Assembly: GCA_905182985.1 (NCBI GenBank)
Contig: CAJJDN010000192.1
Span: 7,478 to 70,260 of the forward strand
Direction of reading: 5' to 3'
Length of the DNA: 62,783 bases
DNA from: Paramecium sonneborni
Taxonomy: Eukaryota; Ciliophora; Oligohymenophorea; Peniculida; Parameciidae
Shown here: in pieces, positions 26,713 to 40,520 of the stretch
How positions within the stretch are numbered: position 1 is the first letter of the stretch
Layout of the letters: the number at the start of each line of letters is the position of its first letter
Position numbers and translations under genes: made by a program
The notes under the pieces: generated by a model
What the model was told of the DNA's origin: nothing
Database searches by the model: none
Seen by the model: the letters and a program-made list of their open reading frames with translations, nothing else

Positions 26713-26921
26713 AGCAACAAAAAAACGAATATATATATTGAAAATTAAATAAACATTAATTTTATAATAGAGTACATAAGCAAGTATTCAAATTTTTATT
26801 ATTATTCATTTCCTATTAAGCTTCTCTAATTTCTATTTATTGTCAATGTTAGCTTAATTTAACTACGATATTTATTAATAAAAGTAAATAATATAATATA
26901 TTTTTATTACTATTTCAAACA

Positions 26922-27723
26922 ATGTCTTAAAATAAAAGTAAATAATCCATGCTAAATGATAGTTATTTTGTTAGGAGACAGTGGAGTAGGCAAAACAACT
27001 ATCTTAAATAAGTAAGATGATCTAACTAACTTAAAGTTTCCTAGTTATTAATGCATAAACAGAAACAACTATTGGAGTATAGCATCATTCATTCATAAGA
27101 AACAACATAAAATTTTCAATATGGGATACTGCAGGATAAGAAAAATATAGATCTATTGTATCAAGGTTCACAAATTTGTTTTATAAGGAGTCATTATAAA
27201 AGAGCCAAAGCTGCGATTTTGGTTTATGATTGCTCAAATGAATAATCATTATTGCATATCGATAAATGGATAGAAGAGCTTGTATTCTAAGCAGGAGCTA
27301 ATGTTAAAATTGCATTAATCGGGGTAAAGAATCTTAATTGAAATTTCGATTAGAATAAAACAGACTTATAAAGTTTTGATATCAATGAGCATGTCCAAAA
27401 GCTATCCGAATAATATGAAATTGCATATTAAATTTAAACTAATCATAAAGATCCTGAATTCAAAGATAAAATGAATTAGTTGTTGGACTAAATTAGCATA
27501 AGTATAATATAAATTTTATTATTCATATTTGGGACTAATACCTTAAAACTAATTAAACCAATCACCGATATCGAATATTTATTTAGAGGAATAAAGTAAG
27601 CAAAATGAGGTCCTTGAATTCAACAACCAAAAAAATTAACTATGTGAAAATCAACAAGGCCAAATTAATGATTTTACAAATAAAGAAAAGGAAAATCAAG
27701 AAGTAAAAAGTTGTGAATGTTGA
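26922..27723 (+). CDS. Rab-family small GTPase
   Basis: After splicing the product has all the expected motifs. These are GDSGVGKTT (P-loop), a TTIGVQ switch-I region, WDTAGQEKY (switch II), AKAAILVYD, NKTDL (guanine specificity), and a C-terminal CEC, the Rab CXC double-prenylation signal, directly before TGA 27721-27723. I place introns near 26940-26965, 27012-27036, 27164-27186 (begins GTT) and 27321-27350. The hypervariable tail after LLDQIS is long and Gln/Asn-rich, and its frame joins with one unresolved shift near 27495-27530. The protein would act in vesicle trafficking; the specific Rab subtype is not clear. Confidence 0.85.
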
Positions 27724-27783
27724 ATTAATTCAAAAATATAATAATGAATAAATTTTGTAATTTCTAATATGTCTACATTTCTT

Positions 27784-28793
27784 TCAAAAATATTTGAATC
27801 CAACTCTTCTTAGATTTTCATAGGTACATAAAGAAAAAATATTTACAATAACACTTCTTATTACAGTTACTTTAAATCCTTTGTAGAATGATAAAAGTCC
27901 TCCTTCAGAGTATATTTATTTAATGATGTTAATTGTACTTAAATAGCAGTTAAATCTTTGGTTACCTCTCATTTAATACTTGATATCTAGTCTTGATAAT
28001 ATCGATTGGATAAGAAATAATCCAAAAACTAACTGCTGCTGACATACTTGCCATTAAAATTCCAAATTATGAGGCCTATGTTCTATCTCTTCCTTAAGGA
28101 GTAAAATATTGTAAGGTTTTTGCATGAGATACAAAATATAATCCACAGCCAATTGAATCTCTCAGTAATTATAATCTGAGTCCTCTAAAATATTTATATT
28201 TAGTATTTACTTATAAATATGAAAAAATCCTTAGGTTTTTATTATCTGATACAATTTGTGAATTGGACCATCAGTCAACTCCTGCTTTTTTAATTTAGTT
28301 TTTTGAGATAAAATTTTACCATATTCTAATGGACATGCGAATAAATTGCTTGTAATACCCTATTAAATTTAATTATGTAATACTGCCATACTTCCTGCTA
28401 AAAAAGTTTGTTAAAATGGTAAATAACTATGCTCACCTAAATTATCCATTCTAGCAAACCATTTCCTCATGTGTTCATATGTAGGAAAATATATAGATCC
28501 AGCGCAGAAAGAATTTAAAAGCTATATTGATACGCCTATGCAAATGTATAATATCTACCTCTATACAATGTTTTCAAACCTTCGTCTCTAATAATTTAAA
28601 TTCCAGTTTTTATCATGCCTTGCTTTCTATGTTATATTTGAATCCTAGTTTTAATAAAATCTAATGGATATCCAATTAATGTATGAACGCAACCTTATTT
28701 TATTAAATCAATTGATTACTTGAAAGAGTCCCAGAAACAAAATTAATTATGAAATATTTCATTTATAAATATTTTTAGATTAATATGACTCAT
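27784..28793 (-). CDS. mitochondrial carrier family (SLC25) protein
   Basis: It has three carrier repeats. The first has GYPLDFIKTRIQ (PxD/ExxK/R), the second ACPLEYGKILSQ, and the third SYPIDIIKTRYQ. Each is followed by a helix ending in Y(R/K)G-type residues. The start MSHINLKIF is at 28791-28793 and the stop TGA at 27784-27786, giving about 300 residues after removing three introns (near 28545-28580, 28190-28215 and 27930-27960). Members exchange metabolites across the inner mitochondrial membrane. The matrix-network residues do not tell me the substrate. The start lies 4 bases below the stop of the upstream same-strand gene, so the 5' end may be a little further in. Confidence 0.87.
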
Positions 28794-28797
28794 AGAA

Positions 28798-29652
28798 TCA
28801 AGAAATAGAGTTTTTCTTTTTAATAAAGAGAGTATAAGTTTAAAGTCTTTATTCTAATTAATTTGATGTCATGCGATGTTCCCAATTTATACTGTCAGCT
28901 TAAATTGATTGATTTTATAAAAAGCCAGTTCTTAATTATGTATAAAATTATTCTAAAACCTCTTGTTAAGCTTTAATATCTATAGCAATTAGATCAGGAG
29001 ATTTAAGTTTATTACAAAACTATTTGGCACATTCTTTTAATAAAGCTATATATTCAAAGAATGGAAGAATAAATTCCACTTTCTCTACATCTGGTTATTT
29101 AATTTTAAACATTGATTATATATAATTTTTCCTCCAACTAAAATAATTGTCATTCCACCAATGTTCTTATTTCTTCATTAATGTATTTACTGCTAATAAT
29201 ACTTCAATTGAAATCTAAATTCATATTTAAAGTATTTACTTAAATTAGCTAAGCTTGAAAATAATGGAACAATTCAACTGCATATTCATTAAAATCTACT
29301 TACAACTCTTAAGCTCCTATTGATACTGAAATAAGTTATTTCAATAAATATATCAATTAAATCGCTGCATCTGTTTCTGGAATAAAATTTCTTATTAAAA
29401 TAGTTGTTTTTGTGTTTAATATACATTTAACTTCATTAACAGCAATCCAAGTCTTACCTTCATTAACTATTCTATGCTTATTTATATGTTTAGACAGAAA
29501 TGTTGATAAATCAGGCTGATTTAATTGTTCTAAACTAATCTAATCAAAAAAATGAATTTAATCTTTAAGTTTAGGGAATTAAGTAGATAGATTAAATTAG
29601 TTTATTTGATTTACAGAATTCTTATTTTATTTTTATGATTTACAAGTTCCCA
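28798..29652 (-). CDS. unknown protein with MGxC acylation motif
   Basis: The start MGTCKSQKQNKN carries Gly2 and Cys4, the pattern of N-myristoylation plus palmitoylation. About 270 residues follow, mostly helical: LSTFLSKHINKHR, WIAVNEVKCIL, FIPETDAAIQLIYLLKQL, FEYIALLKECAKQFCNKLKS. One intron lies near 29225-29250. It ends at TGA 28798-28800. I do not recognise the family. It is probably a membrane-anchored cytosolic protein. It lies between the mitochondrial carrier and the ULK-like kinase, all on the minus strand. Confidence 0.65.
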
Positions 29653-29754
29653 TTATTCAATTTAATTGTAAAATCAGAGTTTATAATAATACGATTATGA
29701 TCGAATAGTATCAATTTTAAAGTATATTAAATCATAATATTCTATAAATAGAAA

Positions 29755-31433
29755 TCATTTTTATTGATTATGAGCCCATTTTCGAGCAAATAAGAATGGA
29801 TCGTTTTGATGCTTGATGTTTTCTTATAATATATCAATCAGGACTTCGAAATCTGAATTTTATTCTTTTTAAATTATTTGACTCATTAAACTAACTAAAT
29901 ACATGCTTAATAATTTCCCCTGATCTTCCATTTAAGTATTAAAAAATATTAAAAATGTGTTATCCATTGTAAAATTCAATATATGTTGAACTTTTTCGTA
30001 ATAAGAGTTCAACTAATTAATCCATATATTCAATTAATCCTTAAATTATTTTGGAGCAAAAGAATAGAATGCTTTCGCTTTTATAGCCAGCAATTTTCTA
30101 AATAGAAAATTACATTTTTATTTTTATTCATTTTAAGTGTTCATATTTTTAATGATATTTTCTAAAAACCAACAAAAATTGTATGTTGGTAAAATAATTG
30201 CTGGTAATTATGATGTTAATTAAGGTTATGGCTTTTATTTTTATTATTTTATTCCTTAGGTTGAAAATGAACATTCAGTTGATATTTATCCAATTTATTC
30301 AAAATTATCATTTTAAGTTTTTAATATACTATTTGGAATATCTTCCTGAGTTGGAAAATCTGATACAGAATTAACTTTACAATCAGTTTTTGAAAATATT
30401 TTCATAGAATCAAACTTTTTTTAATCAAATGTGGCAGCCTTATTATGAGATAGAACTTGCTTTTAGTATTTCTATCTTTAACTTTCTAAGATTGGTTATT
30501 TAGGAGTTGAGAGTGGAGAATTAAGGTTTGATTAGACAGATTGATAATTTAGTTTTTATAAAGGAGATTCAAATCTTGGCGAAACTGTATCACCTTGGCT
30601 TTAGTCTTATTTTAAAATTTTAACAATTTAATTAATATTAAGTCTGTCTTAAGGATTTATTTAAAGCATTCCAAATAGTAATGTTTTAATGATTGATTAG
30701 TATTTGAATTCCTACTTCTAACATTTTTTCAAAATATCTTCATGGAATGTTTTTATGTCTTATCTATATGGAGGGATACATTTGAATAGCATTTCATAAA
30801 GCATGATACCTAACGCCCAGATATCACTATAATCAGAATATTAATTGGTTTATGAAATTTCTGGCGCCATATACATAGGTGTACCAACGTTAAATCTTTT
30901 AATTATACTTTCGATTTAATCCTCAATTAATGCGAACCCAAAATCAGCTAATTTATAAATACCATCTTTAATAAGGATATTTGCAGGCTTAATATCTCTA
31001 TGTATGATTTCTAAAAATGAAATAATTTTTTACTTTTTTCATGCAAGGCTAGTATGCCTTTAGAAACCTGGAATAAAATCGATAACACTTTTTCAGTAGT
31101 TAATTCTGTTTTTTTCATTTATTATTCCAAACTACCTTCATTACATAATTCACTAACTATATAAGTGTTGTTTGTGCTTTGACTTATTTCATAAACCCGC
31201 AACAAATGAGGGTGATCAATTCTGAGCAAAATGGCAATTTCATTTTTTAAGAGAGATTTTTAGATTGGGGATATATATGTTTGGGAACTTATTACCTTTA
31301 TGGCAACAACTTAATTGGTCTTCATATGTTGCCCTTTATAGACTTTGGATGAGTATCCCGAACCAATTTCTTGGGACATTTCGAAAATGTATTCTCCTAT
31401 TTACTTTTTTTTTAATTCCTTCTAATTGTTCAT
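29755..31433 (-). CDS. ULK/Atg1-like serine/threonine protein kinase
   Basis: The kinase domain begins near residue 12. The glycine loop is IGSGYSSKVYKG, followed by VVAIKV (ATP lysine), IDHPHLLRVYE, IIHRDIKPANIL (catalytic Asp and Asn present), DFGFA (Mg-binding), GTPMYMAPE and SDIWALGIMLYEML. All catalytic residues are intact, so it should be active. One intron near 31020-31042 splits the segment before HRD. The C-terminal half is Ser/Gln-rich, then helical (FLENIIKNMN, LSMYLVSLMSQII), like the tail of ULK/Atg1-related ciliate kinases. The stop is TGA 29755-29757. It is divergent from the CDPK gene. Confidence 0.85.
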
Positions 31434-32001
31434 ATATTCACTTAAAATTGAGGAGTAAGATTTTAAAATAATTTTATTATTCAAAATTAAGAAATAATTT
31501 GTAGAAGCTAGTTAAGATAATAAAATATAGTATTAAATCAATTCATTATCTATTAAGAAATCTTTAAAACATAAATAGGATTATGAAAATATTGTAGTTA
31601 TAGATTTTCAATATGTAAATATTAGTTATATTACAAGCATCATACATTCTAGTAAAATTTAAAAACAGCTAAATTATTATAATGTTTTAATTAAAACAAT
31701 TAATTTACTTTATTTAATGATTTGGTATGACAAACATTATAATAAAATTCATTAGAATTAAGCTATTCAAACATTGTTTAATTAATTATCTCAATAACTT
31801 GAAATATTTGTAATATTTATATTGACGTTTATTAAAAGGCAATCTCGGAATTTAAGAATTTTTTATTTATTTTTAATTAATTATTTATTATGATTTTTGA
31901 TCATTGAAACTCAAATAAACTCAAAATTAAATACGATTGAGTAATTAAACTTATGATTATAGACATTATATTGAATAATTTTAAGATTATATTTCTATTT
32001 T
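31434..32001. other. divergent promoter region between two kinase genes
   Basis: 568 bases of AT-rich sequence between the starts of the ULK-like and CDPK genes. I see no coding frame or RNA gene. It must contain both upstream regions, but no specific motif stands out. Confidence 0.45.
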
Positions 32002-33678
32002 ATGGGTGTGTGTAGTAGCAATCCTAGAAGAAAATACACATCAAATAGAAGTAGCCAGAGTACCTATTGCAAAACTCAAGAAGTTTCTATGATAAAATTG
32101 AACAAAAGTTTTAGAACGAATTTTAAAGTTGCTCCAAATATCTTTATTTCCTTAAAGAGTGGGAATATACTATCTTATTATAAATTATAGTCAACTTTGG
32201 GGGAAGGTATTTCTCAATTTAATACATTTAGGAACCTATGGAAGAGTAAGCTTGGTAATGTAAAAATCAACCTAGATACTTAGGGCTATGAAATAGATTG
32301 CCAAAAATAAAATACTTATGAGTCAAAGGAATTAAATGATATAAGAAGTTAACATTTTAAAAAATCTTGATCATCCAAACATTGTTAATATGTATGAACT
32401 CTATCAAGATGATTATCATTATTATCTGATAACTGAGTATAAAATTAAAGATAATAAGGTATTTAAGTGGTGGAGAATTAATTCAAAGGATAAAATCAAG
32501 AAATAATTTTAATGAAAAGGTTGCTGCAAATTATATGAAATAAATTTTAAGTGCAGTTAATTATTGCCACTAAAGAAATATTGTTCATAGGTACAAATAT
32601 TGATTTAATGTTCAGAGACCTAAAACCAGAAAATATTTTATTCGATTCAAAAGCTTCTGGAGATTGTCTCAAAATTATAGATTTCGGTGCAGCCAAATAG
32701 TTAGAATAAAATTCTTAATTAAAATAAAAAATAGGAACTCCTTATTTCATTGCTCCAGAAGTGATTGATTAGAATTACAATACCAAATGTGATATTTGGT
32801 CATGTGGAGTAATTCTATATACTTTAATGTCTGGAAAACCTCCTTTTAATGGAACAAATATAGATGACCTATATAAAAATATTAAACAAGGAAGTGTTGA
32901 TTTTAATGGTTAATTTCAAATTCTATTTTAGGAAGTGAATGGAAAGATGTTACTGAAGAAGCAAAAAATTTCATCTTAAAAATGTTAGTAGTTGATCCAG
33001 CCAAACGAATCTCAGCTGAATAAGGGTTGAAAGATCCATGGATAATTAACAACTAAAGAATTCAAAAAATTAATCCTTAAAATCTTTAAAATCTTGAATC
33101 TTTTCACGTAAGAATTTATTTTAAATTTTAAGAATAAAAGTAAACTTGCATCTGCTATTTTACAATTAATTTCAACCTAAATTATGAATTCGAAAGAAAA
33201 AAAAGAATTAATAGAAGGATTTAAAGCAATTGATAAAAATAATGATGGTAAATTAAGTAAAGATGAACTAATTTAATGTAAATGTATGACATTAAATTAG
33301 GTTACATGAATTTGTATTAAGATGAAATAAAATGTGCCTAAATAGTTGATAAAATATTTTTTTCTGCAGATCTTGATCATTCAGGATCAATTGATTATAC
33401 TGGTAACTTTTATGTTGATTGAATTAGAATTTATAATTGGGTATACAGAAATGCAAAATTTAATGGCTTAGGAAAAATTAGAAACAGCATTTAAATTATT
33501 TGATAAAGATGGAAATGGAATCATTAGCAAATAAGAACTTTAAGAAATACTAGGTGGATTAAATTTACAGGATTAATAATGGGAGAATTTATTCAAAGAA
33601 TTAGATATAAATGGTGACGGTGAAGTTTCCTTTTAAGAGTTTAAATCATTATTTATTAAAGACTCTCAATAACAATGA
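32002..33678 (+). CDS. calcium-dependent protein kinase (CDPK)
   Basis: MGVCSS at the start is a myristoylation/palmitoylation signal. The kinase domain follows: [56 protein letters not shown] and [12 protein letters not shown] junction region is followed by four EF-hands: [36 protein letters not shown] and [12 protein letters not shown]. All four loops keep the acidic positions 1, 3, 5 and 12. I resolved seven introns, including 32207-32231 (TAG), 32437-32458 (AAG), 32591-32615 (CAG) and 32909-32931 (GTT...TAG). The stop is TGA 33676-33678. The kinase is predicted to be membrane-anchored and activated directly by calcium. Its 3' part lies in an N-flanked duplication. Confidence 0.93.
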
Positions 33679-34110
33679 AAAATTCTGTAGACAATAAATT
33701 TTGAAATTTCAAATTTATTTTTTTTAATCTAAAATCTTACATCAAAATATATTTTTTAAAATAAAATTTAAGTAAGCGTAGTATCAATACCGTCATTTTT
33801 AATTAATTATTTAAAGATTTTGAAGTAAACTTAGTTGAATATCGAATTGATAACTATTGATTTATCTTTACAGATTGGGAACAAATAATTTGCCAAGAAA
33901 TACTAGTTGATGAGAATAATTTTTAGAAATACAATTTTTTTTTTAATTTGAAAAAGCATTGTCTATTATGATTATTTTGAAAGGAGAGTGGAAATTTTTA
34001 ATTTATGTTTTGATAATTGAAATGTAAGTAATTAATAATCAAAAAGTATAAAATTAACGATGCAAAGCCAATATAATTCATTGAAAATTAATTAATATTT
34101 CTTTTATAAA
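32947..34110. repeat. direct duplication 2, copy A (1164 bp)
   Basis: It repeats as 34112-35275 with no difference seen in the parts compared; a single N at 34111 separates the copies. It covers the C-terminal third of the CDPK gene and its downstream region. Confidence 0.9.
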
Positions 34111-34111
34111 N

Positions 34112-34843
34112 ATGTTACTGAAGAAGCAAAAAATTTCATCTTAAAAATGTTAGTAGTTGATCCAGCCAAACGAATCTCAGCTGAATAAGGGTTGAAAGAT
34201 CCATGGATAATTAACAACTAAAGAATTCAAAAAATTAATCCTTAAAATCTTTAAAATCTTGAATCTTTTCACGTAAGAATTTATTTTAAATTTTAAGAAT
34301 AAAAGTAAACTTGCATCTGCTATTTTACAATTAATTTCAACCTAAATTATGAATTCGAAAGAAAAAAAAGAATTAATAGAAGGATTTAAAGCAATTGATA
34401 AAAATAATGATGGTAAATTAAGTAAAGATGAACTAATTTAATGTAAATGTATGACATTAAATTAGGTTACATGAATTTGTATTAAGATGAAATAAAATGT
34501 GCCTAAATAGTTGATAAAATATTTTTTTCTGCAGATCTTGATCATTCAGGATCAATTGATTATACTGGTAACTTTTATGTTGATTGAATTAGAATTTATA
34601 ATTGGGTATACAGAAATGCAAAATTTAATGGCTTAGGAAAAATTAGAAACAGCATTTAAATTATTTGATAAAGATGGAAATGGAATCATTAGCAAATAAG
34701 AACTTTAAGAAATACTAGGTGGATTAAATTTACAGGATTAATAATGGGAGAATTTATTCAAAGAATTAGATATAAATGGTGACGGTGAAGTTTCCTTTTA
34801 AGAGTTTAAATCATTATTTATTAAAGACTCTCAATAACAATGA
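34112..34843 (+). pseudogene. truncated second copy of the CDPK 3' end
   Basis: It carries the end of the kinase domain and the four EF-hands, identical to 32947-33678, with no start. It is an assembly duplicate. Confidence 0.85.
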
Positions 34844-35275
34844 AAAATTCTGTAGACAATAAATTTTGAAATTTCAAATTTATTTTTTTTAATCTAAAAT
34901 CTTACATCAAAATATATTTTTTAAAATAAAATTTAAGTAAGCGTAGTATCAATACCGTCATTTTTAATTAATTATTTAAAGATTTTGAAGTAAACTTAGT
35001 TGAATATCGAATTGATAACTATTGATTTATCTTTACAGATTGGGAACAAATAATTTGCCAAGAAATACTAGTTGATGAGAATAATTTTTAGAAATACAAT
35101 TTTTTTTTTAATTTGAAAAAGCATTGTCTATTATGATTATTTTGAAAGGAGAGTGGAAATTTTTAATTTATGTTTTGATAATTGAAATGTAAGTAATTAA
35201 TAATCAAAAAGTATAAAATTAACGATGCAAAGCCAATATAATTCATTGAAAATTAATTAATATTTCTTTTATAAA
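34112..35275. repeat. direct duplication 2, copy B (1164 bp)
   Basis: Second copy of 32947-34110, offset 1165. Only this copy continues into the unique sequence before the zinc-finger gene, as expected for the start of the next contig. Confidence 0.9.
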
Positions 35276-35373
35276 GACCAAAAAGTCTTATTCATTATAC
35301 ATATGTATTGATTATATAGTTTTAATTTATTAACGAAATAATATATTTTAAAATTTCAAACAGTCAAAAAAGA

Positions 35374-37161
35374 ATGTCTAAATAACCTAAATAAGTATGC
35401 CATCAATTTCATTCTTAGAGTCTTTATGAAGCATTTAGTAAACAACTTAAACCTTAAATGAGTACAACTTTATCAAACCTTAAACCAGTTGTAAATGAAC
35501 GTCCAACTACAGCTAAACCACTCCAAAATTTATCAAATGCTCCAGTTCGAACTTAAGAAGATTAGACTAAAAAAACAGTTGGGAGATCTCCTTAAAGAAC
35601 AGCATTTGAAAGACCTACTGCTGAAAATAAACAAAATCAATAAGAAATTGATGAAAGACCCATACCAAAAGTACTGTAGAAAGGAAAGTCGCCACAACCA
35701 ACTTAATAGTTATAAAATTAAAATGAAATGATTAGAATCCAAGATTAACGATAATTTGATGATAGACCATTACCTACAAGCAAGCCATCACTTGATTCAT
35801 AGTTATCAATAAATCAGAATAGGCAATTCTAAAATGGAAAGTAAGCTAGTACAACATAACCCACATAATCTTAGTAATACTTCAAAGCATAACCGAATAT
35901 TTAATAAACCGCTAATCAATAATAATAAAATGTAGTTAATAATAAGCAATAACTTCCTGCATAATAGCAATAATAAACTCGATTATCTCTTTAAAATACT
36001 CAAACTTCATAGACTTAAAGACCATAAGTTTAATAAAACTAATAACAATAGATTTAGCCTTAGCCTTAACAATCCTAATCTACTAAATCATAAGCATAAT
36101 TTAAATAGAATTAATTTGAAGATTAAAAACCTTAATAATCTTCTTAAGGATAATCAAGATAATAGAATTAAGAATTTTAATAAAGATAATAATAAAATAT
36201 AGATTAAACATATTAATAATAAAGATAATAATAATCACAATATTAATAATATTAATAATCTTAATAATAATAATATTAATATCCTTAATAATAGTTAAGA
36301 ACAACACCATAAGTACAATAATAAGGTTAAATATAAAATTCATAATAATCATCGTATTAATAATATTAATAATCCTAGTAGTAACAAATGTAAAATAAAT
36401 AGTAGAATGTAAAATAATCAGGAAATAATTAATAATATGATATCCGAGGATAATAACAATAATAAAGTTAATAGTAATAATAACAATAGTATCAATAATA
36501 ATAATAAGCATAATAATAATTTTAAGAATAACCAATAAAGACAAGATAATAATAATAATAATAACCATAGTTTTAATAATAAACACAATAACCCTAATAG
36601 TAGATTCAATAATAATAACAAAAAAGCTAAGTGCCTCCAATGGAATAAGGAGAAGATGATAGATTATTTGAATGTCCAGAAGGGTGTGGTAGATCATTTA
36701 ATAAGAAAGCATTGGAAAAGCATTCAAAGGTATTAGTAAATATTAATTTGTAGATTTGCTAAAAAGTATTTTAATAAAAGAGAAAGGTATTTGATTCTCA
36801 GTAATAAAGATAGTTAGAAGAAGAGGAAGAGGCTTATAGACCTCCTCCTCCCTCATAAAAAAAATAGCAATAATAATAATAATAATAATAAAAGTAGAAT
36901 AAAAAGCAAACTGAGAGTAAGAGTGATAAACCAAAATGGAAAGCTTAAAGTGAAGCATTTAGGGCAATAATAAAATAAGGAAAAGGAGAGTAATTAACAA
37001 AGGAAGAACAAGCATCATTGAAGAATGCTATGGATGCTACTTAAGATTTAGTTTAGTGCAAATTCTGCAATAGAAAATTCAATTCAGAGACTGCTAAAAA
37101 GCACATAGCTTTTTGTGAAACAAAAGCAAAATAGGCAGTAACTTAAAAGAAAAAGAAATGA
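35374..37161 (+). CDS. C2HC zinc-finger protein with long polyQ region
   Basis: The start MSKQPKQVCHQF leads into a low-complexity region of more than 300 residues dominated by glutamine. A first C2HC finger follows (FECPEGCGRSFNKKALEKHSK, with the last Cys after an intron at about 36728-36751: ICQKVF), then an acidic/Pro/Gln linker and a second finger (QCKFCNRKFNSETAKKHIAFC). The spacing Cx2-4C...H...C matches the ZC2HC1 / zf-C2HC_2 family, in which two such fingers are usual. Most glutamines are TAA or TAG, so the region looks full of stops under the standard code and gives false poly-Leu/Ile frames on the other strand. The stop is TGA 37159-37161. Its role is unknown; ZC2HC1-type proteins are often ciliary or centriolar. 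Confidence 0.83.
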
Positions 37162-37223
37162 AAAATTATAAATAGAAATTTATGGAATATATATATATTT
37201 ATACTATTTATTATCAATTGCTC

Positions 37224-38740
<1,517 letters not shown>

Positions 38741-38821
38741 AATTTATTTATCTTTAGTTTTTTAATACAAATTAAATTAAATGACGCTAAATAAGATTAA
38801 TAAAATAATTAATAATTCACA

Positions 38822-40224
38822 ATGACTTCATTTGAGATGCAAGAATAATACCCAATATAGGATTCTCTTTCAATGTCCATCGAGTAAAGATCAAGAAGTC
38901 GTACTCTAAATAAAACTGCGAAATGGAAACTTGAATAATTTCATGAAAAAAATGTGATGCAAGAAGAATAAGACAAAATACAACGAGTCTTTAAAATATA
39001 CAATGATAATCTTATTGATGAACATAACCAAAATGATAACCATTTTTTTGAAGAATATTTATCATGGCTCCCAGTAATTCATCCAAAACGAGTTTGGCCT
39101 TGGAAGATATTTGTAGCTATTACTACTCTCTTTGTCTTTTTTGAATTACCTATCTATGTTATGTATGGCTCAGAATTTTGGAAAGTATCCATTTCTAAAT
39201 TATCTTAGAAAATTATAGGAAGATATGCATTATTTTATGGAATTTTTATCATACTTTTAACAGCTTCATACTATAAGCTATTATTATTATTCCAAATAAT
39301 ATTATTTTAGGTTTCCAAAGAACTAGTACAGTAAATGCTAGAGAATATTCTTAAGTTTATGCAATTACTAGAGCTGATTTTTTGGAAACATTAAAAAAAA
39401 TTCCCTGAAGATTTTGAAATTGATTGTTAAATAGAGATAAATTATTATTCACTAAAGAATACAATTTAGTAGAATAGCAATGTTATACATGTAATTCAAC
39501 TGATCATTATGCTGATATATGATATATGTCCAAAAACACATTCCTTACCATTAGTTTAAGAATTGATTGAAGAATCAACTGTTTTGGATTTGAAATAGGA
39601 TAGGATTAAAATTTAGAGATTTGATAGAAAGTAATGGGCTAAGAGAGCAAATGCAAAACTCTAATTAAAGGTTTAAACAATAATAAATTGAAGAAAAAAG
39701 CCAATCTTATGCTTAAAATTTAAAGAGCTTTAAAGAAAAATACAATTAAAATTGATAAGCCATAAATACCTTAATGATAGCTAAAAGAATTCAAGAGTAT
39801 TGATGATGAATAATCAGTCAATCCTATGATCGATGAAATGATAGAGAGTTATAATTCAAATTTAATTTACCTTTTATAAAACTTAAATGTATAAACCCCT
39901 GATAATGAAATTCCTTAAAGAGAATAATCAACTTAAAATATAAAGAGTTTTGCAATTTAAACTTTAACTTAATCTTCTATGCAGCAAAGTTCAAAAGTTG
40001 TTGAAAATACTAATGAACCTCAAAAAAGAGATAATATGATGGCTGAGTACTAAAAGATTATACAACCAATTATTAAAACAGGAGTAGAATAATTTGATGC
40101 TCCTGCTAATTATAAGAATTATTATCGAAAATATAATAGCAATAATCATTAAGAGTTTAAAAATGTTAAAATTATTTAAAAAGATAAAATATAGAATATG
40201 AGACAGTCTATTATGTTTAGATGA
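38822..40224 (+). pseudogene. broken CNG/EAG-type potassium channel gene
   Basis: The N-terminus (MTSFEMQEQYPIQ) leads to SWLPVIHPKRVWPWK and one or two hydrophobic segments, as in Paramecium cyclic-nucleotide-type K+ channels. At about 39260-39315 it jumps straight to the cyclic-nucleotide-domain remnant FQRTSTVNAREYSQVYAITRADF. The voltage sensor, pore and most of the binding domain, several hundred residues, are missing. Downstream there is a frame change at an A8 run (about 39395), another at about 39430, and a 7-base direct repeat (gatatat, about 39512-39525) that breaks a CxxC...H zinc-knuckle-like tail. The last ~140 codons are open to TGA 40222-40224. The rejoining of N- and C-terminal parts lies inside contig sequence, not at the N. 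Confidence 0.7.
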
Positions 40225-40519
40225 CTAAAATTATATTTAAATATGAATGGATAGAATTTATATACACTACTCAATCTTTAGAAATATCTTCTTTTAGTAA
40301 AACAAGTGATTCTATTCTAAATTGGAGATTTTATTAAAATTGAAACTAAGAATTGTCTTTATATACCAAAACATCTTTGGTAATTGGGGGCATATAAATT
40401 TAACTGAATTATTATTCATTAAACTATTTATAATATCAGAGTCTTTTTATCTATTTCTTATAAAAAAGTTCAAAAAATACGCTTGCTCCAAAACCTCCTC
40501 CTAATGGGCCTCCAACATA
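39261..40519. repeat. direct duplication 3, copy A (1259 bp)
   Basis: It repeats as 40521-41779 with no difference seen in the parts compared; the N at 40520 separates the copies. It spans the 3' part of the channel relic and the 3' end of the aquaporin gene. Confidence 0.9.
40436..40519 (-). pseudogene. truncated copy of the aquaporin 3' end
   Basis: The last ~28 codons of the aquaporin gene (VGGPLGGGFGASVFFELF... to TGA), cut by the N. They match 41696-41779 and are an assembly duplicate. Confidence 0.8.
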
Positions 40520-40520
40520 N

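Noticed and set aside
28798..29652. Mob1-like protein, suggested by WIAVNEV
   Set aside because: The other Mob hallmarks (Cys/His zinc site and surrounding motifs) are absent.
36101..36697. Minus-strand hydrophobic ORF of 198 aa (poly-Ile/Leu)
   Set aside because: It is the antisense shadow of the CAA/TAA/TAG glutamine tract in the plus-strand zinc-finger gene.
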